Assembly: GCA_009773995.1 (NCBI GenBank)
Contig: VSMY01000087.1
Location: forward strand, 1-10,852
Length of the DNA stretch: 10,852 bases
Reading direction: 5' to 3'
DNA from: Oscillibacter sp.
Lineage (GTDB): Bacteria > Bacillota > Clostridia > Oscillospirales > Oscillospiraceae
The position numbers were made by a program, and so were the translations under genes. This document shows positions 5,925 through 10,852 of this stretch, one piece after another. The notes under the pieces were generated by a model. The model searched no databases and was not told the origin of the DNA. It worked only from the letters and a program-made list of their open reading frames with translations. The first letter of the stretch is position 1; the number at the start of each line of letters is the position of its first letter.

Positions 5925-7160
5925 ATGAAACAAAAGAAATCTCTGCGGAGCGTCCTCCGGCGGCTGGAGGCGGCCCTCCTGGCGGCGGGAACGCTGTGGA
6001 TTGCCGCCGTCACCGCCGGAAGCGACACCGCGGCGGCGGCGGTCTCGGCCCTGGCGGAGGCCCTGCCGGAGCGGGCGCTGCGCTGGGAGCTGGGAGACCT
6101 GGGGACCGGGGACGGCCTGTCCCCGGCGGCGGCGCTGACCATCGGGGAGTCCCCCCTGCTGCTGGCGGCGCGGGGGGACGTGGCGGAGCTCCAGGCTCTG
6201 GAACGGCAGGAGTCTCCGGAGGAGGACGGGGAGACCCGGGCCCCCATTGTGATGCCTGTGGAGGAGACCCCGGTGGAGCCCGCGGCCCCCATTGCGGCGG
6301 ACAACGGCGTCCCCGCCAAGACGCTGATTCCCACGGACCCCAGCGGCTACACCGTCTGCGGGCGGGTGTACGTCAGCAATTCCACGGAGCACGCGCTGTC
6401 TGTTCCGGAGCTGCAAAAGCCCTTCGCGGCGGCCCTGGGAGAGGAGGGGCCTCAGGTATTGATTTTACATACCCACGGCAGCGAGGCGTATACCCCTGTT
6501 CCAGGGACGGAAATCGTTTGGTCCGGGGACTACCGGACCACGGATTACCGCTGCAACGTGGTGAGAGTGGGAGACGAGATGGCGGAGGTCCTGGGGGACG
6601 CGGGGCTCTCCGTCCTTCACGACCGGACGCTGTACGACTACCCCAACTACACCGGGGCCTATGACCGGGCGCTGACGGCCATCCGGAGGTATTTGGAGAA
6701 ATATCCCTCTATCCGCTTTGTCCTGGACGTTCACCGGGACGCCATTGAGGACGGGCAGGGGAACCAGTACAAAGTGGTCTCCGAGCTGGGGGACAAGGGC
6801 GCCGCCGCCCAGATGTCCCTGGTGATGGGCAGCGACGGCAGCGGCCTGGAGCACCCGGACTGGCTGGAGAATCTGCGCCTGGCGGCGGCGGTGCAGCAGG
6901 ACGTTTTGGAGCATTACCCCACGCTGATGCGCCCGGTGCTGCTGCGGAACTCCCGGTATAACCAGCACGCCACCACCGGGTCGCTGCTGCTGGAGGTGGG
7001 GGCCGCCGGGAACTCCCCGGAGGAGGCGGTTCTGGCGGGACGGCTCTTCGCGGAGCGGTTCGCGGCGGTGCTGCTGGAGAAGGGCGTGGAAGACAGGGCG
7101 GAAGCGGAAGGCGTGGAAAACGCGGAGGGCGGTGAAATGGCGGAGGTCCCGCAAGGGTGA
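5925..7160 (+). CDS. spoIIP: Stage II sporulation protein P (SpoIIP), peptidoglycan hydrolase
   Basis: SpoIIP is the membrane-anchored amidase/endopeptidase that, with SpoIID and SpoIIM, thins septal peptidoglycan during forespore engulfment. The 411-residue protein has one N-terminal membrane segment (about residues 15-31), a long low-complexity linker rich in Ala, Glu and Pro (about 32-135), and a C-terminal catalytic domain. Motifs are ILHTHGSEAY (180-189), LDVHRDA (267-273) and SLLLEVGAAGNSPEEA (353-368), giving the expected zinc ligands and catalytic residues H182, H270 and E357, with H184 nearby. An acidic tail follows. The ATG at 5925 has AGAGGTGA (5911-5918) 6 nt upstream. The gene stands alone: divergent from the peptidase operon, with its own terminator; in many relatives it follows gpr, which is not the case here. 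It shows that the host, or its recent ancestor, forms endospores. Confidence 0.95.
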   Translation: MKQKKSLRSVLRRLEAALLAAGTLWIAAVTAGSDTAAAAVSALAEALPERALRWELGDLGTGDGLSPAAALTIGESPLLLAARGDVAELQALERQESPEEDGETRAPIVMPVEETPVEPAAPIAADNGVPAKTLIPTDPSGYTVCGRVYVSNSTEHALSVPELQKPFAAALGEEGPQVLILHTHGSEAYTPVPGTEIVWSGDYRTTDYRCNVVRVGDEMAEVLGDAGLSVLHDRTLYDYPNYTGAYDRALTAIRRYLEKYPSIRFVLDVHRDAIEDGQGNQYKVVSELGDKGAAAQMSLVMGSDGSGLEHPDWLENLRLAAAVQQDVLEHYPTLMRPVLLRNSRYNQHATTGSLLLEVGAAGNSPEEAVLAGRLFAERFAAVLLEKGVEDRAEAEGVENAEGGEMAEVPQG

Positions 7161-7175
7161 GAATTTAGAAGTTAA

Positions 7176-7213
7176 GGGCAGGGCAGGCCGCGGCGGTCTG
7201 CCTTGCCCCTTTT
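7176..7213 (+). terminator. Intrinsic terminator after spoIIP
   Basis: GGGCAGGGCAGGCCG (7176-7190) pairs with CGGTCTGCCTTGCCC (7194-7208) through 15 bp including two G-T pairs and a 3-nt loop, followed by CTTTTATATT. It begins 16 nt after the spoIIP stop codon. The T tract is short (four), compensated by a very stable stem. It is read on the plus strand; on the minus strand no T run follows, so it would not efficiently stop the convergent gene. Confidence 0.85.
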
Positions 7214-7282
7214 ATATTGCGTAAACCCGCCATGACGCTTTCAAGGAAAGTGTCCGTGAGAGGAGCAATGGACTGGAAGTTC

Positions 7283-7765
7283 CTATAAGGCTGCAACGGG
7301 GAAAAACAGTTTGTTTTTTCCTGTTGCAGGTTCGGTATAATCACACGCTGCCCCCACGAGCTTCAGTCCTTTTTCAGGAATGGTCTTATTGATTACCTCG
7401 TCAAATATTTCACTATATCGATCTGGCTCAACGTCCACAACCATATATTTTCGCGCCGGCATAATCCATTTCGTCCATCCTTCCGGCGCAATTGCGTCAG
7501 CGTACGTTTCAACACCCGCAAGATATAATCCCCTTGTAAACTGATGAGTCCATGGACGAAAAGACATGCTCTCATCACTCATTGCTCCCCAAAATCCTAC
7601 ATATGTCCCATCTGAATTTTTCATTCCAAGAGCAGCCACCTCATGAAAATGAGAATTGGCTTCTTGCCATAGCGGTTGGATAATATTTTTTTCTGCAGTA
7701 CACAAACCTTCTTTACCAATGACGGGAATCGTTGGTAAATCTATTATGTCTATTACCATAAGCAA
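7283..7765 (-). CDS. GyrI-like / AraC effector-binding domain protein
   Basis: A 160-residue stand-alone small-molecule-binding domain of the GyrI/AraC_E_bind superfamily (SOUL-like fold as in the BmrR and Rob effector domains). Support is the overall pattern: an N-terminal strand, W33, GTYVGFWGAMSD (53-64), YLAGVE (81-86), PEGWTKWIMPARKYMVVDVE (94-113) and a C-terminal E145 followed by KLFFPV (152-157), where family members place a binding glutamate near the end. There is no DNA-binding domain, so it would bind a ligand or another protein rather than act as a regulator alone. TTG at 7765-7763 has GGAGG (7773-7777) 7 nt upstream; the ATG at 7759-7757 is an alternative with 13-nt spacing. Base and codon use are markedly AT-richer than both neighbours, which suggests horizontal acquisition. 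It converges on spoIIP and diverges from arcA. Confidence 0.82.
   Translation of the reverse strand: MLMVIDIIDLPTIPVIGKEGLCTAEKNIIQPLWQEANSHFHEVAALGMKNSDGTYVGFWGAMSDESMSFRPWTHQFTRGLYLAGVETYADAIAPEGWTKWIMPARKYMVVDVEPDRYSEIFDEVINKTIPEKGLKLVGAACDYTEPATGKNKLFFPVAAL
7291..7329. repeat. 18-bp inverted repeat in the 3' end of the GyrI-like gene
   Basis: CTGCAACGGGGAAAAACA (7291-7308) pairs with TGTTTTTTCCTGTTGCAG (7312-7329) across a 3-nt loop. On the plus strand all 18 positions pair, two of them as G-T; on the minus (coding) strand these two become A-C mismatches. It covers residues 145-158 of the protein, ending before its stop codon. No T run follows on either strand, so it is not an ordinary terminator. 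Confidence 0.7.
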
Positions 7766-7956
7766 TGCCCGGCCTCCGACTATTCGTTAAATTCCACTTT
7801 TCCGGTGAGCCAATTATAAGGCGGCTCCCGCCGGAAAGCAACTTCTTTTCAGTGGGTGTTAGGGCTGCTTGTAAATTTTTCCGCCGCGCATGAAACCGCC
7901 GAAATCAGGGACCCTAAAACCACCCAACGATTTCAACGCAAAAGGAGTGAATCCAT
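7766..7956 (+). other. arcA leader region with two inverted repeats
   Basis: This 191-nt gap between the divergent GyrI-like gene and arcA holds two structures. The first has arms TTTCCGG/CCGGAAA (7799-7805, 7831-7837) with an inner GAGCC/GGCTC stem (7807-7811, 7823-7827), and competes with a perfect GGCGG-CTC-CCGCC hairpin (7820-7832). The second is a long-range pairing of TGGGTGTTAGGG (7853-7864) with CCCTAA...CACCCA (7912-7917 and 7921-7926, 3-nt bulge), enclosing 47 nt and ending 14 nt before the ribosome binding site. I could not identify a convincing plus-strand promoter or arginine-repressor box; whether the first structure is transcribed with arcA is unknown. It matches no riboswitch class I recognise. 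Confidence 0.45.
7813..7841 (-). promoter_or_regulatory. Sigma-A-type promoter of the GyrI-like gene
   Basis: On the minus strand TTGCTT (7841-7836) is followed after 17 nt by a perfect TATAAT (7818-7813). Transcription would start near 7806, giving a leader of about 40 nt. The promoter lies inside a GC-rich inverted repeat (7799-7837) and shares the intergenic region with the divergent arcA gene. Confidence 0.65.
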
Positions 7957-9186
7957 TTGGAAACGGGAATCCATAACACCTCCGAGATCGGGCGGCTGAA
8001 AAAAGTCCTGCTCCACCGCCCCGGCCAGGAGCTGGAAAACCTGATGCCCGAGTATCTGGAGCGGCTTTTGTTCGACGACATCCCCTATCTCCGGGAGGCC
8101 CAGAAGGAGCACGACGCCTTCGCCGAGTGTCTCCGCCAGCAGGGCGTGGAGGTGGTCTACCTCACGGATCTGGTGGTGAATTCCATCACCAGCGACGAGG
8201 TCCGCAAGGAGCTGGTGGTCCAGTTCCTGAACGAGGCGGGCGTCAAGGACCAGCGGAGCCGGGTGCTTTTAGGCGAGTACCTGGGGAAGATGCCGGACAA
8301 GCAGATGGTCTCCACCATGATGGCCGGCGTGCGCAAAAGCCAGCTCCAGGGCGAGAGCGAGAAGCTGGCGGACCTTTTATCCGCCGCCGGGGACGGGTAT
8401 CCCTTCGTGGTGGACCCCATGCCCAACCTCTATTTTACCCGGGACCCCTTCGCCACCATCGGCACGGGCGTCTCCATCCACAAGATGCTGACGGAGACGA
8501 GAAACCGGGAGACTCTCTTCGGCAAGTTCATTTTCGAGCACAACCCGGAGTATCTGCACGCCCCCCGGTGGTACGACCGGGGCGAGACCTCCTCCCTGGA
8601 GGGCGGGGACATCCTGATTTTGAGTCCCCAGGTGCTGGGGGTGGGCATCTCCCAGCGGACCAAGGGGGACTCCATCGACACCCTGGCGGAGGCGGTGCTG
8701 ACCTACAGCCGGACAAGCTTCAAGAAGATCCTGGCCTTCAACATCCCCAAAAGCCGGTCCTTCATGCACCTGGACACGGTGTTCACCATGGTGGATCGGG
8801 ACAAGTTCACGGTGCACCCCAACATCCTCTCCAGCATCACGGTGTTCGTCATGGAACTGGACGAGAATAACAAAATGAAGATTACCCAGGAGGACGGCCG
8901 TCTGGAGGACATCCTGAAGGAGCACCTGGGGCTGGACCATGTGACCCTCATCGAGTGCGGCCGGGGCAGCGAGGTGGACGCGGCCCGGGAGCAGTGGAAC
9001 GACGGCAGCAACACCCTGGCCATCGCCCCCGGCGAGGTGGTGGTGTACTCGAGGAACTACGTGACGAACCGCTCTCTGGAAGAGGCGGGCATCAAGGTCC
9101 ACACCATTCCCAGCGCCGAGCTCAGCCGCGGCCGGGGCGGGCCCCGCTGTATGAGCATGCCCCTCTGGCGGGACGACCCACATTAA
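7957..9186 (+). CDS. arcA: Arginine deiminase ArcA
   Basis: Arginine deiminase hydrolyses L-arginine to citrulline and ammonia, the first step of the arginine deiminase pathway that yields ATP and protects against acid. The 409-residue protein is of normal length. Visible are HNTSEIGRLKKVLLHRPG (6-23), FTRDPF (160-165) with D163, EGGD (215-218), FMHLDTVFTMVD (269-280) with the catalytic H271, and the C-terminal GGPRCMSMPL (394-403) with the catalytic nucleophile C398. All key residues are present. The start is TTG at 7957, with AAAGGAGTGA (7941-7950) 6 nt upstream, and gives the family's usual N-terminus. It is the first gene of the operon with ornithine carbamoyltransferase and the YfcC-type transporter. 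Confidence 0.97.
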   Translation: METGIHNTSEIGRLKKVLLHRPGQELENLMPEYLERLLFDDIPYLREAQKEHDAFAECLRQQGVEVVYLTDLVVNSITSDEVRKELVVQFLNEAGVKDQRSRVLLGEYLGKMPDKQMVSTMMAGVRKSQLQGESEKLADLLSAAGDGYPFVVDPMPNLYFTRDPFATIGTGVSIHKMLTETRNRETLFGKFIFEHNPEYLHAPRWYDRGETSSLEGGDILILSPQVLGVGISQRTKGDSIDTLAEAVLTYSRTSFKKILAFNIPKSRSFMHLDTVFTMVDRDKFTVHPNILSSITVFVMELDENNKMKITQEDGRLEDILKEHLGLDHVTLIECGRGSEVDAAREQWNDGSNTLAIAPGEVVVYSRNYVTNRSLEEAGIKVHTIPSAELSRGRGGPRCMSMPLWRDDPH

Positions 9187-9313
9187 AGAGGGGACTTCGT
9201 CCCCCCTTTCCCCGCAAGGGGGACGCCGCATCCGTAGGGCGGCAAAGCCGCCAACGGCTGCGCTGTAGATTCCCCCCACCAGTCTGCGGACTGGTGACGC
9301 CGCCCAAGGCGGC
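9185..9313. repeat. Cluster of five hairpins in arcA-arcB gap
   Basis: Five inverted repeats follow one another: GGGGAC-TTC-GTCCCC with outer AAAG/CTTT (9185-9209); CCCC-GCAA-GGGG (9210-9221); CCGT..GGCGGC-AAA-GCCGCC..ACGG (9232-9257); CACCAGTC-TGCG-GACTGGTG (9277-9296); and GCCGCC-CAA-GGCGGC (9299-9313). The third and fifth share the same six-base arm and could also pair with each other. No T run follows any of them, so they are not clear terminators. The arrangement resembles dispersed intergenic palindromic elements known from many bacteria; being one copy in this window, that is an inference. Confidence 0.65.
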
Positions 9314-9320
9314 TAAAGTA

Positions 9321-9364
9321 TTGGAATTTTTGTGACGCGCATGTCGTCGCAAAAATGATTTCAA
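9321..9364 (+). promoter_or_regulatory. Stem-loop upstream of arcB
   Basis: ATTTTTGTGACG (9326-9337) pairs with CGTCGCAAAAAT (9345-9356) through 12 positions, one of them G-T, around a 7-nt loop; an alternative outer pairing of TTGGAAT (9321-9327) with ATTTCAA (9358-9364) extends it. It ends 10 nt before the arcB ribosome binding site. It may stabilise or separate the arcB message or be a protein-binding palindrome; no U tract follows, so termination is unlikely. Confidence 0.5.
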
Positions 9365-9389
9365 TTTGTTTCGGAAAGGAATTGTCACT

Positions 9390-10388
9390 ATGGCACTGAA
9401 TTTAAAAGGCCGCAGCTTTTTAACCCTGGAGGACTTCACCCCCGGTGAAATCCGCTATCTCTTAGACCTGGGTCACGACCTGAAGGCCAAGCGCCGCGCC
9501 GGCGTCTGCGAGCCCGCCCTGAAGGGCAAGCACATCGTGCTCCTCTTCGAGAAGACTTCCACCCGGACCCGGTGCTCCTTCGAGGTGGCCGCCACCCAGG
9601 AGGGCGCTCACGTCACCTACCTGGACGCGGGCAGCTCCCAGATGGGCAAGAAGGAGTCCCTGGAGGACTCCGCCAAGGTGCTGGGCCGTTTCTTCGACGG
9701 CATCGAGTACCGGGGCTATGCGCAGCAGGTGGTGGAGGACCTGGCGAAGTGGTCCGGCATCCCCGTGTGGAACGGCCTCACAGACTGGGACCACCCCACT
9801 CAGATTCTCGCCGACATGATGACCCTGGAGGAGCACTGCGCCAAGCCCCTGAACAAAATGAAGGTGGTTTTCCCCGGGGACGTGCGGAACAACATGTGCT
9901 ACGCCTGGATGATCGGCGCGGCGAAAATGGGCATGCACTTCGTGGGCCTGGGCCCCCAGGAGCTGGCCAAGCAGATGGACCAGGAGCTGGTGAAGCGGGT
10001 CTTCGCCGAGGCACGGAAAAACGGCGGTTTGATTGAAATCACCGACGACATGGGAAGCCTCAAAGGCGCGGACATGATCTACGGCGACATCTGGGCCTCC
10101 ATGGGCGAGGAGGAGCTGATCCCCAAGCGGGCGGAACTGCTGTCCCCCTTCCGGGTGACGGAGGAGACCCTGAAGGCCACGGGGAACCCGGACGTGCTCT
10201 ATATGCACTGTCTGCCCTCCTTCCACGACTTTGAGACGAAGCTGGCCAAAGAGTGGCAGGACAAGGGCGTGGACATCCGGGAGGTCACCGACGAGGTCTT
10301 CCGGGGACGCCACAGCGTGGTCTTCGACGAGGCGGAGAACCGGATGCACTCCATCAAGGCCGTCCTGGTGGCCACCATCGGAAAATAA
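9390..10388 (+). CDS. arcB: Ornithine carbamoyltransferase, catabolic (ArcB-type)
   Basis: This enzyme interconverts citrulline plus phosphate with ornithine plus carbamoyl phosphate. The 332-residue protein carries the carbamoyl phosphate motif STRTR (57-61), HPTQ (135-138), GDVRNNM (163-169), the ornithine-binding DIWASMG (233-239) and HCLP (273-276) with the catalytic cysteine C274. Sequence alone does not separate the anabolic ArgF from the catabolic ArcB; position directly after arcA and before an amino-acid transporter argues for the catabolic role. ATG at 9390 with AAAGGA (9375-9380) 9 nt upstream is preferred over an in-frame TTG at 9366, which has no ribosome binding site and lengthens the usual N-terminus. 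The 203-nt gap to arcA is structured and may allow separate expression. Downstream, 15 nt separate it from the transporter start. Confidence 0.95.
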   Translation: MALNLKGRSFLTLEDFTPGEIRYLLDLGHDLKAKRRAGVCEPALKGKHIVLLFEKTSTRTRCSFEVAATQEGAHVTYLDAGSSQMGKKESLEDSAKVLGRFFDGIEYRGYAQQVVEDLAKWSGIPVWNGLTDWDHPTQILADMMTLEEHCAKPLNKMKVVFPGDVRNNMCYAWMIGAAKMGMHFVGLGPQELAKQMDQELVKRVFAEARKNGGLIEITDDMGSLKGADMIYGDIWASMGEEELIPKRAELLSPFRVTEETLKATGNPDVLYMHCLPSFHDFETKLAKEWQDKGVDIREVTDEVFRGRHSVVFDEAENRMHSIKAVLVATIGK

Positions 10389-10405
10389 AGGGGGGACGTC
10401 CCTTT
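10387..10405 (+). promoter_or_regulatory. Hairpin covering the transporter ribosome binding site
   Basis: AAAGGG (10387-10392) can pair with CCCTTT (10400-10405), and the region also contains the perfect palindrome GGGACGTCCC (10393-10402). Either fold takes up the GGGGGG that serves as ribosome binding site, and the first also takes two bases of the TTG start. This could limit translation unless ribosomes arriving from arcB open it. The stem is only six pairs, so the effect is uncertain. Confidence 0.35.
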
Positions 10406-10852
10406 GGAACGAGCGAAATTTCGTATGCCCACGGCATACACCATCCTGTTTCTCCTTATCATCCTGGTGGCCCTATGTACCTGGCTGGTCCCGGCGGGGG
10501 CCTACCAGTACGTGAACGAGGCCCCGGTGGCCGGAACTTACCACGCCGTGGCCCAGAGCCCCCAGGGGGCCGGAGCGGTGCTGAAGGCCGCTTTTGCCGG
10601 GTTCTACGACGCGGTGGACGTGTGCGTCTTCATCCTGATGGTGGGCGGCTTCCTGGGGGTGGTCATGAAGACCGGGGCGGTGGACGCCGGCGTGGGCCGC
10701 ATCATCCAGCGCCTGGGGGGCCGGGAAAAGTGGCTCATCCCTATCCTGATGATTGCCTTCGGCCTGGGGGGCACCACCTACGGCATGTGGGAGGAGACCA
10801 TGGCCTTTTACCCTCTGCTGATTCCCGTCTTTCTGGCGGCGGGCTATGACGC
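10404..10852 (+). CDS. YfcC-family transporter (probable arginine/ornithine exchanger), 3' part missing
   Basis: The first 149 complete codons of a membrane carrier of the YfcC/C4-dicarboxylate anaerobic carrier family (DcuC superfamily) lie in the window; the gene runs off the right edge. The typical N-terminus is present: MPTAYTILF (residues 8-16), a first membrane helix ending in LVPAGAY (28-34), a helix around 70-88 with VFILMVGGFLGVVMKTGAVD, RLGGREKWLIPILMIAFGLG (about 102-121) and GGTTYGMWEE followed by a further helix. TTG at 10404 is chosen because AAAGGGGGG (10387-10395) lies 8 nt upstream; the ATG at 10425 has no such site. In clostridial arginine deiminase operons this family commonly takes the place of ArcD, exchanging arginine for ornithine. 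Substrate is inferred from neighbours only. Confidence 0.85.
   Translation, partial: MERAKFRMPTAYTILFLLIILVALCTWLVPAGAYQYVNEAPVAGTYHAVAQSPQGAGAVLKAAFAGFYDAVDVCVFILMVGGFLGVVMKTGAVDAGVGRIIQRLGGREKWLIPILMIAFGLGGTTYGMWEETMAFYPLLIPVFLAAGYD

Noticed and set aside
4508..6334. An open frame extending the ymfF-like gene upstream to 6334.
   Set aside because: The extra 5' part runs antisense through the promoter region and the start of spoIIP and has no resemblance to M16 N-termini; the promoter and ribosome binding site place the start at 5770.
7214..7282. Any gene or RNA in the spoIIP/GyrI-like convergent gap beyond the terminator.
   Set aside because: Only a small CTTTC-AAG-GAAAG hairpin is seen; no open frame, tRNA or convincing minus-strand terminator is present.
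7291..7329. The hairpin at the end of the GyrI-like gene as a transcription terminator.
   Set aside because: It lies before the stop codon on the coding strand, has two mismatches there, and is followed by no T run on either strand.
7846..7875. A possible plus-strand promoter for arcA (TTTTCA, 18 nt, TGTAAA).
   Set aside because: Each box matches only four of six positions with non-ideal spacing; too weak to annotate.
7868..7885. A possible arginine repressor (ArgR/AhrC) box, CTTGTAAATTTTT followed by CCGCC.
   Set aside because: Only about half of the positions match the Bacillus consensus and the second half-site is missing.
9331..9351. A CRP/FNR-like site (TGTGA ... TCGCA) upstream of arcB.
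   Set aside because: The half-sites are 11 nt apart instead of 6 and one is imperfect.
9366..9389. An eight-residue longer N-terminus for ornithine carbamoyltransferase from TTG 9366.
   Set aside because: No ribosome binding site precedes it, while AAAGGA is well placed for the ATG at 9390, which gives the usual family start.

Overview
This window looks like chromosomal DNA from a high-GC, spore-forming anaerobic Bacillota, most likely of the Oscillospiraceae type (Oscillibacter, Flavonifractor or a relative). The grounds are a spoIIP sporulation gene, a short-chain acyl-CoA dehydrogenase of the butyrate-pathway type, a heterodimeric M16 peptidase pair of the YmfF/YmfH type, an arginine deiminase operon, strong Gram-positive ribosome binding sites and very GC-rich coding sequence with third-position G/C bias. 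The taxon is an inference. No rRNA, tRNA, CRISPR array, insertion sequence or phage gene is visible.

Left part, minus strand. A promoter near 1322-1349 with consensus -35 and extended -10 elements drives an Rrf2-family regulator rich in cysteines (842-1234) and then an acyl-CoA dehydrogenase that leaves the window at its left edge (1-775). Upstream on the same strand is a complete four-gene unit: a sigma-A-type promoter (5828-5856), then ymfF-like (5770 to 4508), ymfH-like (4511 to 3240), lgt (3238 to 2273), folD (2289 to 1441) and an intrinsic terminator (1391-1430). The genes overlap by 4 nt, are separated by 1 nt, and overlap by 17 nt, so they are likely to be translationally coupled.

Centre. 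spoIIP (5925-7160, plus strand) is transcribed divergently from the peptidase operon, with a plausible sigma-E promoter back to back with the sigma-A promoter, and ends at a strong terminator (7176-7213). Convergent to it lies a small gene for a GyrI/AraC-type effector-binding protein (7283-7765, minus strand). This gene is clearly more AT-rich than everything around it, has its own promoter, and looks like a recent arrival.

Right part, plus strand. An arginine deiminase pathway operon: arcA (7957-9186), catabolic ornithine carbamoyltransferase (9390-10388) and a YfcC-type transporter (10404 to beyond the right edge), which probably exchanges arginine for ornithine. The 191-nt leader of arcA and the 203-nt arcA-arcB gap are full of inverted repeats; the latter holds at least five hairpins in a row and looks like a dispersed intergenic element. 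Carbamate kinase is expected to the right.

The window is mostly well-known core functions; I do not see a convincing new multi-gene system. The points most worth a second look are the non-coding structures around arcA/arcB, the hairpin in the AT-rich gene, the cysteine-rich Rrf2 regulator with its palindrome around the -10 element, and the peptidase-lgt-folD operon.
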